From assembly GCA_015256455.1 (NCBI GenBank), contig JABZMB010000043.1, forward strand, positions 1-11,828: a stretch of DNA of 11,828 nt, written 5' to 3'. The translations under genes were made by a program, and so were the position numbers. Positions 1 through 6,053 of the stretch are shown one piece after another. This DNA is from Solobacterium sp. (GTDB lineage: Bacteria; Bacillota_I; Bacilli_A; Erysipelotrichales; Erysipelotrichaceae). The notes under the pieces are model-generated. The model searched no databases. It had not been told where the DNA came from and was given only the letters and a program-made list of their open reading frames with translations. Each line of letters begins with the position of its first letter. Position 1 is the first letter of the stretch.

Positions 1-60
1 GTAATCTCACTCATGGCAGCAATCATTACAATGATTGAAAAGAAAAAGTTTGCAAGATAA
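1..60 (+). CDS. C-terminal end of a membrane- or wall-anchored protein (5' truncated)
   Basis: Frame 1 is open from the window edge to a TAA at 58-60 and gives 19 residues, VISLMAAIITMIEKKKFAR. A short hydrophobic run followed by a lysine-rich tail is the usual end of a sortase-anchored surface protein. It resembles the ends of the two surface proteins downstream (hydrophobic span, then TKKKN). A terminator follows 36 bases later, so this is a genuine gene end. The sorting motif itself would lie upstream of the window, so the anchoring call is inference; it could also be the last membrane span of another membrane protein. Confidence 0.6.
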   Translation, partial: VISLMAAIITMIEKKKFAR

Positions 61-96
61 TTTGTATGTAAAAACGCTTTAATATGATGCAAAAAA

Positions 97-149
97 GGTA
101 GAGATAGTAGATGAAAGTTAATTTCTCTTATCCACTGTTTCTACCTTTT
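97..149 (+). terminator. Rho-independent terminator after the truncated first gene
   Basis: GGTAGAGATAGTAGAT (97-112) pairs with ATCCACTGTTTCTACC (130-145) over 16 positions, with one mismatch and two G-U pairs. The loop is 17 bases, with A-rich sequence before the stem and TTTT after it. This separates the truncated first gene from the surface-protein gene at 492. Confidence 0.7.
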
Positions 150-190
150 ATCTACAGTAAAAAGATACAATTATATGAAATTTTATGAAT

Positions 191-219
191 TTGAATCAGT
201 AGCATACTTTCATGATAAT
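191..219 (+). promoter_or_regulatory. Candidate sigma-A promoter of the first surface-protein gene
   Basis: TTGAAT (191-196) and GATAAT (214-219) are separated by 17 bases, close to the consensus TTGACA-17-TATAAT. Transcription from here would give a leader of roughly 265 bases before the ATG at 492. AT-rich DNA yields such matches by chance, so this is only a candidate. Confidence 0.4.
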
Positions 220-491
220 TAGGATAGTAATTTTGGATTATATACATAAAGAAGCAAAGTTATATAAACCTATCACAAAGAATACATATTAAGAAAATAT
301 TAATAATTTAGAGTAGGCATATTGATTGCTAGCCCATATGTTTATTAGATATCATTAAAGAGATAACTCAAGATATATCTATAAGGCGGAAACTACAAGG
401 GAATTTACATACAAAAAATGTAGGTGAAATCACTGTAAAATGCTTGAGAAGAGGAAACCGACGAAAGAGTTTGCGTCGAAGGAGGGAAGAA
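220..491 (+). promoter_or_regulatory. Long untranslated leader of the first surface-protein gene
   Basis: About 270 bases with no convincing coding sequence. The box AAAATATTAATAA lies at 294-306, 198 bases before the start codon; the same 13 bases lie 197 bases before the start of the second paralog. Close to the gene, CGACGAAA and TTTGCGTCG (459-466 and 470-478) form a hairpin directly next to the ribosome binding site AAGGAGG (479-485). No known riboswitch class was recognised. A regulatory role is inferred from the shared box, the length and the hairpin. Confidence 0.4.
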
Positions 492-1826
492 ATGAAGACA
501 TCCAATAAGAGAAAGATTGTCAGCAGTGCAGCTTTAGGACTAGCGCTATTAATGACACCAACACTAGCATCTAGAAGTGCAATCCATACATATGCGCAGG
601 CAGCTTTAACAGCAGATGAAGAAGCTAAGATTCAAGCGTTCTTGGCTACTCAACCACAAAATAATGACACAACAAATATTGGTAAGGTAGCAGTTACTCA
701 ACCATCAAGTTACACATTCCCAGGTGTAAATAACTATACTTCTTTATTCCAGTCTCGTGGTACAAAGGTTAATATTGATCAAGACTATGAATACACAATC
801 GAGTCTAGTGATGCAAATAATGGAAAGAGAGTAAAGATTAAGAATTGGGCAAGTGTTGAGGCCTATGATATTTTCAAGATGGGTGATGGAAGTCCAACTC
901 CTATAGGTTATGAAGATAAATTTCTTTATGCTAAGGAGGTAACTCTAATTGATACAGCAGATGGCTCTGAATTTACTGTTAAGAACGCAGTGTTTCCAGT
1001 AAATAATCCTGATGGTGATCGCCCATGGGAAACATTATGGTATAACCGTTACACATTTGATTTGCCTATTGAGGAATCAGATCCAAGATTCAAAGCTGAA
1101 ATTGAAGATGCAAGTTTGATTCCACTATTTGGAAATGGATATTGGACATTACATGCAACAGTTACTGAGATGGTTCCTTATGAAACAATTGTTAAGATCG
1201 ACGAATCCTTAAAGACAGGTGAAGTTGAAGAAGACGTTGCTGGTGTACTTGGTGGTAAGACAGGTAAATACGATATTATGTATAGTCTTGCTGAAGATTT
1301 ACCAGGTGATACATACAAGCAATATACATCAGATGTTATTTACGCTGATTTACTTGCAAATGTAGATACTAATCCAGCTGTAAGTGATATGTTTTCAAAA
1401 CCTTGGGGTGATGTAACAGTCACAAGCTTCACATCTTCACCAGCTACTAACCGCGTACTTCGTGTAGGTATTGACTATACACACTTTGTAACAGAGGATG
1501 GTACATCTGTTATAGCAGCAGATGGAACCCCAGTTGCTAAGAAGTATGGTTTACAACCACAAGAAACATTTGCTGGTTATGAATATGTTACAACACGTAC
1601 AGAAGCAAATGGTGATAGAGTTCATGTGTACAAGAAGGCTTCAGCTACTCCAGTAGCACCTTCACCTGCTACACCTACAACTCCAGCTGCTCCAGCTGCT
1701 TCAACTCCTGAAGCTCCAGCAACACCAAAGACAGGCGATACTAACTTATTCGCTGCTTTCGCTATGTTAGTATCAGGTATGATTGCAAGTGCTGCAGCAT
1801 TCATTACAAAGAAAAAGAATGCATAA
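492..1826 (+). CDS. Sortase-anchored surface protein, paralog 1
   Basis: A secreted, wall-anchored protein of 444 aa with no function I recognise. The start is the ATG six bases after AAGGAGG; a TTG 48 bases upstream would only add an arginine-rich stretch translated from the leader hairpin. Residues 1-37 are a signal peptide (basic start, AALGLALL core, likely cut AQA|A) without a YSIRK motif. Residues 38-200 form a variable ectodomain and 203-337 a region nearly identical to the next gene. Residues 325-381 (from VGIDYTHFVTEDGT to GDRVHVYKK) resemble the MucBP-type units of Gram-positive adhesins, but this is by eye. A Pro/Ala/Thr linker (382-410) leads to TPKTGD (411-416), a hydrophobic span and TKKKNA. 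The signal has Thr where LPXTG has Leu. The gene has its own leader and terminator. Adhesin or antigen is the likely role, by inference. Confidence 0.88.
   Translation: MKTSNKRKIVSSAALGLALLMTPTLASRSAIHTYAQAALTADEEAKIQAFLATQPQNNDTTNIGKVAVTQPSSYTFPGVNNYTSLFQSRGTKVNIDQDYEYTIESSDANNGKRVKIKNWASVEAYDIFKMGDGSPTPIGYEDKFLYAKEVTLIDTADGSEFTVKNAVFPVNNPDGDRPWETLWYNRYTFDLPIEESDPRFKAEIEDASLIPLFGNGYWTLHATVTEMVPYETIVKIDESLKTGEVEEDVAGVLGGKTGKYDIMYSLAEDLPGDTYKQYTSDVIYADLLANVDTNPAVSDMFSKPWGDVTVTSFTSSPATNRVLRVGIDYTHFVTEDGTSVIAADGTPVAKKYGLQPQETFAGYEYVTTRTEANGDRVHVYKKASATPVAPSPATPTTPAAPAASTPEAPATPKTGDTNLFAAFAMLVSGMIASAAAFITKKKNA
1098..1503 (+). repeat. Long direct repeat, copy 1 (shared core of the surface proteins)
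   Basis: Aligns without gaps to 2748-3153 at an offset of exactly 1650 bases. I counted 31 differences in 406 bases, about 92% identity. It encodes residues 203-337 of paralog 1. The match is far closer than in the middle of the N-terminal part, which suggests recent duplication, gene conversion or strong constraint on this segment. Confidence 0.85.
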
Positions 1827-1846
1827 TTAATAAAACATGCACTAAG

Positions 1847-1877
1847 AATCCTATTGAGAAATCAGTAGGATTTTTTT
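1847..1877 (+). terminator. Rho-independent terminator of surface-protein paralog 1
   Basis: AATCCTATTGA (1847-1857) pairs with TCAGTAGGATT across a GAAA loop and is followed by a run of T to 1877. It is a compact, strong terminator 20 bases after the stop codon, so the second paralog must have its own promoter. Confidence 0.85.
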
Positions 1878-2144
1878 GTTATAGATGTATAGAACATGCA
1901 ATAGATATACATCAATTCGTACTTGTAAAGATTGTTAAGCCGTTAAAAAAATATTAATAAATTGCATGAGCAAATGAATTGCCGATGAGTGATATGTCAG
2001 ATAAAATAGCCTAGCATTTCGAGTCGTTTTGATACGCAACCGGTTAAAAAGATCGAATAGGGAACTGTAGTGATTACAGGTACTGGTTAGTTTGTGTACA
2101 GTCGAAAGCACGCAAAATATCAAGATAAATCGAAGGAGACTAAT
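1878..2144 (+). promoter_or_regulatory. Leader and promoter region of surface-protein paralog 2
   Basis: No coding sequence is supported in these 267 bases. They carry the box AAAATATTAATAA (1948-1960) that also precedes paralog 1 at nearly the same distance from the start. Further down, CTGTA (2065-2069) pairs with TACAG (2075-2079), enclosed by AACCGGT (2038-2044) pairing with ACTGGTT (2082-2088), so the RNA could form a branched structure. The ribosome binding site is AAGGAG (2133-2138). I found no clear -35/-10 pair. It does not match a riboswitch or T-box I know. Confidence 0.4.
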
Positions 2145-3623
2145 ATGAAAAGAATTAAGAAGAGAGTGATTAATACAGCAGCGTTAGGTTTGGCGTTACT
2201 AGTTACACCAACTCTAACTTACAGAAGTGCAATTAACACTTATGCACAAGCAGCTTTAACAGCTGACGAAGAAGCTAAGATTCAAGAATTCTTAGCTACA
2301 GAACCACAAAATAATGACACAATAAACTTAGGTAAGGTTAAGGTTGACCAACCTACAACTGGTTATACATTCCCAGGTGTAAACAACTACACTTCATTGT
2401 TCAAGACAAGAGGACAGAAGATTACTTTAGACAAAGACTATGAATTTACGATTGATAATGGTGATCATGCTGGGAAAACAGTAAAGGTAAAAGATTGGGC
2501 TAATGTTAAGGGTTATTTAGTAAATTCGATGTCTGATAGCGAACCTGAATTTGAAAATGGTTTGGATAAATACATGTTCACTGATGAAGTGACATTGATT
2601 GATCAAGCAGATGGTTCAGCGTTTACTGTAAAGAATGCAGTCCTATCACTTGAGGGTGAAGAGGGTTACCGTATGTTCGATTCATTATGGACTGATAGAT
2701 ATGTATTTGACTTACCAGTTGAAGCAGGTGATACAAGATTCCAACCTGAAATTGAAGATGCAAGTTTAATCCCATTATATGGAAATGGATATTGGACATT
2801 ACATGCTACAGTTACTGAGATGGTTCCTTATGAAACAATTGTTAAGATTGACGAATCCTTAAAGACAGGTGAAGTTGAAGAAGACGTTGCAGGTGTACTT
2901 GGTAGCAAGGCAGGTAAATACGATATTATGTATAGTCCTTATGAAGATTTACCAGGTGATACATACAAGCAATATACATCAGACGTAATTTACGCTGATT
3001 TACTTGAAAATGTAGATACTGAACCAGCAGTAAATGATATGTTATCTAAACCTTGGGGTGATGCGACAGTCACAAACTTTACATCTTCACCAGCTACTAA
3101 CCGTGTGCTTCGTGTAGGTATTGACTACACACACTTTGTAACAGAAGATGGAACACCAGTTACTGTTAGTGGTACAAATGTTGATAAGAAGTTTGGCTTA
3201 AAGGATAAAGAAAACTTCGAAGGTTATGAATATGTTACAACACGTACTGAAGCAAATGGTGATAGAGTTCATGTGTATAAGAAGATTGTAGAAACTCCTG
3301 CAGAACCAGAAAATACACCAGCTCCTGTAACACCAGAGACTCCGGCACAGCCAGAAGCGCCAGCTCCTGTAACACCAGAGACTCCAGCGCAGCCAGAAGC
3401 ACCAGCTCCTGTAACACCAGAGACTCCAGCACAGCCAGAAGCGCCAGTTCCTGCAACACCAGATACTCCAGTGCAGCCAGTAGCTTCTGCTACAGTAGCT
3501 CCTGCAGTACAGTCAACACCTAAGACAGGTGATGCTGGTCTATTCACTTCAGCATTCATGTTATTCACAGGAATGATTGGAAGTGTAGGTGCATTTGTTA
3601 CTAAAAAGAAGAATTCTAAGTAA
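2145..3623 (+). CDS. Sortase-anchored surface protein, paralog 2, with proline-rich wall-spanning repeats
   Basis: A secreted protein of 492 aa, clearly homologous to the gene at 492 along its whole length. The ATG follows AAGGAG at good spacing. Residues 1-36 are the signal peptide (KRIKKR start, AALGLALL core, AQA|A cut). Residues 37-199 form the ectodomain, differing most from paralog 1 at about 121-147 and 168-180. Residues 202-336 are nearly identical to paralog 1. A MucBP-like stretch ends at HVYKK (376-380). Residues 393-448 are four 14-residue repeats, APVTPETPAQPEAP and variants, of the kind that spans peptidoglycan. TPKTGD (458-463), a hydrophobic span and TKKKNSK complete the sorting signal. 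The longer linker is the main length difference from paralog 1. The ligand is unknown; adhesin or immunogenic surface protein is inferred. Confidence 0.88.
   Translation: MKRIKKRVINTAALGLALLVTPTLTYRSAINTYAQAALTADEEAKIQEFLATEPQNNDTINLGKVKVDQPTTGYTFPGVNNYTSLFKTRGQKITLDKDYEFTIDNGDHAGKTVKVKDWANVKGYLVNSMSDSEPEFENGLDKYMFTDEVTLIDQADGSAFTVKNAVLSLEGEEGYRMFDSLWTDRYVFDLPVEAGDTRFQPEIEDASLIPLYGNGYWTLHATVTEMVPYETIVKIDESLKTGEVEEDVAGVLGSKAGKYDIMYSPYEDLPGDTYKQYTSDVIYADLLENVDTEPAVNDMLSKPWGDATVTNFTSSPATNRVLRVGIDYTHFVTEDGTPVTVSGTNVDKKFGLKDKENFEGYEYVTTRTEANGDRVHVYKKIVETPAEPENTPAPVTPETPAQPEAPAPVTPETPAQPEAPAPVTPETPAQPEAPVPATPDTPVQPVASATVAPAVQSTPKTGDAGLFTSAFMLFTGMIGSVGAFVTKKKNSK
2748..3153 (+). repeat. Long direct repeat, copy 2 (shared core of the surface proteins)
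   Basis: Partner of 1098-1503, encoding residues 202-336 of paralog 2. Two near-identical direct copies 1650 bases apart are a natural substrate for homologous recombination. A crossover would fuse the N-terminal half of paralog 1 to the C-terminal half of paralog 2 and delete 1650 bases. Confidence 0.85.
3321..3488 (+). repeat. Four tandem 42-bp units coding for a Pro-rich wall spacer
   Basis: Units at 3321-3362, 3363-3404, 3405-3446 and 3447-3488 each encode 14 residues. The first three encode the identical peptide APVTPETPAQPEAP and differ only at silent third positions (for example CCG/CCA, GCG/GCA). The fourth has diverged (VPATPDTPVQPVAS). The length keeps the reading frame, so copy number could change without breaking the gene. 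Confidence 0.9.
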
Positions 3624-3636
3624 AAGATTACGGATA

Positions 3637-3676
3637 AAAAGCCTATTGATGTAAAGAGCACATTGATAGGTTTTTT
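3637..3676 (+). terminator. Rho-independent terminator of surface-protein paralog 2
   Basis: AAAAGCCTATTGATGT pairs with ACATTGATAGGTTTT, with a few G-U pairs and a short loop, followed by TTTTTT (3671-3676). It lies 14 bases after the stop codon and resembles the terminator of paralog 1 (CCTATTGA stem in both). Confidence 0.8.
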
Positions 3677-3761
3677 ATTAGAGTCAAAAAATTATAGAAT
3701 ATGATTGCAAAGAACAAGAACGTATGTGAAAATGTGTTCGCATGGTATGCTAGGTATTTAT

Positions 3762-3789
3762 TTGGAATCATCATAAAACGTTGTAGAAT
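3762..3789 (+). promoter_or_regulatory. Weak candidate promoter of the glycosyltransferase gene
   Basis: TTGGAA (3762-3767) and TAGAAT (3784-3789) are 16 bases apart, between the upstream terminator and the gene at 3858. A promoter is expected here because the previous gene ends in a terminator, but the match is moderate. Other AT-rich hexamers in 3677-3857 could serve. Confidence 0.3.
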
Positions 3790-3857
3790 AAACTATAGCG
3801 ATAATGATGATTTTTTAAGTATAAAAACACATCGTTCATTATCTACGGGAGGTATAT

Positions 3858-4778
3858 ATGGTAGAACCACTTATTTCAGTTATTATTCCAATTTATAATG
3901 GTGAAAAATATATTGATAACTGTTTGTCAAAGGTAGTAGCACAAACATATAAGAATCTTGAAATTCTATGTGTTATCAACGGTACAACTGACTCAACTGA
4001 AGAGAAAGTCAGAGAGTGGATGAAAAAGGATGACCGTATTCGTGTATTAGTAACGGAGATTGGTGACCTTGGACGTGCATCAAACATTGGAATTGAAAAC
4101 ACAACAGGACCATACCTATCATTTATAGATGTCGATGACTGGGTGGAACCTGATTATATTGAAAAGCTATATAGCGGTATTCAGAAAGGTTATAAAATCT
4201 GTAAGGGTAACTGTATCCTGTATGATGGAGTTAAAAATCTACCAGCATACCAAGGAAGAAGTTCAGGAGAGATATCTATCCGTGGAGCGTCCTTCCTGCT
4301 CCCATGTAGACACAGTTCAGTTTATGATAGATCACTATTTGAGAAATTAAAATATTTAGAATTCTCCTATTATGAAGACCTTTCACTATGGCCAATTTTA
4401 ATTGCGACTGCTGGATGCGTATACTACATAAATGACATTGTATACAACTACAATCAGACAAATGAAACATCTATCATGACAGTTAGGAATGAGAAGCACC
4501 TAGTTTTGGATAAGGTATTTGGACATATTTTTGCAAATCTGACACCTGATTTAGATAAAGAAGTTAATTTGTTAATTACGGCTTTATTCATTCAGTCATT
4601 CTGGACATCAAACTATCAATATGTTCCTAAGAACGAAGTCGGACAAGCATATCTAAAACGTGTGAAGCAGGTTGTAGAAAATAGGCTGGTAGGGTACTAC
4701 TACATTGTTGAGAATTTACCTGTTCCAAAAGAAATGAAAGAACGAATGATTCGTTTCTATCGAGATCCAATTGCATAA
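3858..4778 (+). CDS. Family 2 glycosyltransferase
   Basis: A 306-aa GT-A fold transferase that would move a sugar from a nucleotide-sugar donor onto a surface glycan or protein. The ATG follows GGGAGG by five bases. Residues 6-15 (ISVIIPIYNG) are the classic N-terminal strand of family 2. INGTTDST (40-47) stands where most members have DDGSTDNS, so the usual second Asp is Asn. DVDD (91-94) is the metal-binding DXD motif and YYED (171-174) the region of the catalytic base. No membrane span is evident, so it is probably cytoplasmic or membrane-associated. It sits alone between a surface-protein gene and the remnant of another, and overlaps neither. Glycosylation of these proteins or of a capsule or teichoic acid is possible; the acceptor cannot be read from the sequence. 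Confidence 0.88.
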   Translation: MVEPLISVIIPIYNGEKYIDNCLSKVVAQTYKNLEILCVINGTTDSTEEKVREWMKKDDRIRVLVTEIGDLGRASNIGIENTTGPYLSFIDVDDWVEPDYIEKLYSGIQKGYKICKGNCILYDGVKNLPAYQGRSSGEISIRGASFLLPCRHSSVYDRSLFEKLKYLEFSYYEDLSLWPILIATAGCVYYINDIVYNYNQTNETSIMTVRNEKHLVLDKVFGHIFANLTPDLDKEVNLLITALFIQSFWTSNYQYVPKNEVGQAYLKRVKQVVENRLVGYYYIVENLPVPKEMKERMIRFYRDPIA

Positions 4779-4782
4779 AATA

Positions 4783-5037
4783 GAAGATGGTATGCTATTA
4801 AAGCCAAAGATATATGGCTTGTATGCTGTAGAGAATATTGCTGGATATCAGTTTGTTGAGACTTGCGAAGAAGCTAATGGTGATTGAGTGCATGTGTATA
4901 AAGCGATTGTAGTATCGAATCCTTCGTCACATAAGACAAGTAATAAGAATAATTTGTTTATTTCAGCAATTGCGATGATTTCTACTATTTATGTTGGTGC
5001 AGCCGCCTTAGTTAAAGATTTAAAAGAGTTTAACTAA
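4783..5037 (+). pseudogene. Remnant of a third surface-protein paralog (C-terminal part only)
   Basis: Frame 4783-5037 reads EDGMLLKPKIYGLYAVENIAG and continues YQFVETCEEANGD, stop, VHVYKAIV. This matches the EDGT...YGL...GYEYVTTRTEANGDRVHVYKK region of the two intact proteins. The Arg codon AGA/CGA position is now TGA (4885-4887). After a very short linker comes HKTSNKN in place of PKTGDTN, then a hydrophobic run, ALVKDLKEFN and TAA. The sorting signal is therefore eroded as well. About 84 codons remain; signal peptide and ectodomain are gone, and there is no start or ribosome binding site. It begins five bases after the glycosyltransferase stop, so a deletion or insertion junction lies near 4780. 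Confidence 0.85.
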
Positions 5038-5049
5038 TAGTAATACATG

Positions 5050-5087
5050 GGATGTTGATGAAGTATATACTTCACTACATCCTTTTT
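5050..5087 (+). terminator. Rho-independent terminator behind the surface-protein remnant
   Basis: GGATGT (5050-5055) pairs with ACATCC (5077-5082). Inside, TGAAGTAT/ATACTTCA forms a further self-complementary stem, with small unpaired bases between the two parts. TTTTT follows (5083-5087). Probably the terminator of the lost third paralog, now ending the glycosyltransferase transcript. Confidence 0.7.
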
Positions 5088-5159
5088 CTGTTGTGAAAAT
5101 AAGTGTAGGAAACAAAGATAGAATTTACTAAAATAGTAGTAGAAAATGAGGCGTTTAAA

Positions 5160-6041
5160 ATGAATCAAAAGTTTACCAGTTTTACAGAAAAACAGACATT
5201 TAGATTTCTATTTAGTATTCTATGTGTAATCTTTTCTGCGCTACTACAGACATATGCATTGAAAGCATTTTTAAAACCAGCTGGATTATTGTCTAGTGGT
5301 TTTACAGGATTGGCTATTTTAATAAATGTAATTGGTAGTCAGCATAATATACAGATACCTGTATCATTGATGATTGTTTTATTAAATCTGCCAGTTGCGA
5401 TTCTATGTGGTAGATCGATTTCTACAAAGTTTACGATTTTATCCTCTTTACAGTTTGTGTGTGTATCACTGTTTTTGGTTATCCTTCCATTTAACACACT
5501 GTTTGATGATGTTATGCTGAACATTATTATAGGTGGTGTTGTGTACGGACTTGGGCTTGTGGCTGCACTTGTCGGGAATGCAAGTACAGGTGGTACGGAT
5601 TTTATCGCATTATATGTATCTAATAAAACAGGCAAAAGTATTTGGAATTATGTATTTATTTATAACTGTATCTTATTATGTATCTTTGGATTTGTCTCAG
5701 GTTGGGAGCGTGCAGGATATTCAATTATCATGCAGTTTGTTTCTACAAAGGTAGTTGAAGGATTGTATAGAAGATACGATAGAAGCACTATGCAGATAAC
5801 AAGTACTATGCCAGAAGAAATAATATCCGCATATACGAAAAAATATAGACATGGAATTTCAGTTTGGGAAAGTTATGGTGGCTACTCTCATAAAAAGAAT
5901 TACATGTTGAATACAGTTGTATCAACACTAGAGGTGAAAGAGATTGCACATTTGATTTTAAGTGTGGATCCACATGCGATTATTAATGTTTATAGAACTG
6001 ATGATTTCTATGGTGGTTTTTATAGGAAACCAATTGATTAG
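5160..6041 (+). CDS. YitT-family membrane protein (DUF161 + DUF2179)
   Basis: A 293-aa integral membrane protein of the YitT family, whose transport substrate is not established. Several hydrophobic segments are visible at about 16-38, 66-84, 94-112, 119-138, 163-181 and 184-200. The family signature GNASTGGTDFIAL is at 139-151, and PAGLLSSGFTGLA (40-52) is the typical first loop. From about 210 on is the soluble C-terminal DUF2179 domain, with YGGYSHKKNYML and a GGFYRKP ending. Length is normal. The start ATG follows a modest GAGG (5148-5151). The next gene begins 12 bases after the stop, so it is probably the first gene of an operon with the glycosylasparaginase and CutC. Whether it serves their pathway or is only co-transcribed is unknown. 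Confidence 0.9.
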   Translation: MNQKFTSFTEKQTFRFLFSILCVIFSALLQTYALKAFLKPAGLLSSGFTGLAILINVIGSQHNIQIPVSLMIVLLNLPVAILCGRSISTKFTILSSLQFVCVSLFLVILPFNTLFDDVMLNIIIGGVVYGLGLVAALVGNASTGGTDFIALYVSNKTGKSIWNYVFIYNCILLCIFGFVSGWERAGYSIIMQFVSTKVVEGLYRRYDRSTMQITSTMPEEIISAYTKKYRHGISVWESYGGYSHKKNYMLNTVVSTLEVKEIAHLILSVDPHAIINVYRTDDFYGGFYRKPID

Positions 6042-6053
6042 GAGGATGCTGGT

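Noticed and set aside
444..491. N-terminal extension of surface protein 1 from a TTG, giving an arginine-rich start
   Set aside because: The extension comes from the leader hairpin and ribosome-binding-site sequence; the ATG at 492 has an excellent ribosome binding site and starts a normal signal peptide that matches paralog 2.
220..491. Riboswitch or T-box in the long leader of surface protein 1
   Set aside because: No T-box sequence, conserved riboswitch core or terminator/antiterminator pair could be recognised; kept only as an unexplained leader.
3321..3488. Possible CRISPR array because of regular repeats
   Set aside because: The units are directly adjacent without spacers and encode a continuous Pro-rich peptide.
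3269..3661. Reverse-strand open frame with repeated Gly/Ala/Val-rich units
   Set aside because: It is the antisense shadow of the Pro-rich tandem repeats; its repetition follows from the coding strand.
3701..3898. A 65-codon open frame before the glycosyltransferase
   Set aside because: No ribosome binding site, overlaps the glycosyltransferase start in another frame, and shows no recognisable motif.
4129..4350. Second open frame on the same strand inside the glycosyltransferase
   Set aside because: It lies wholly within the well-supported GT2 gene in another frame and has no motif of its own.
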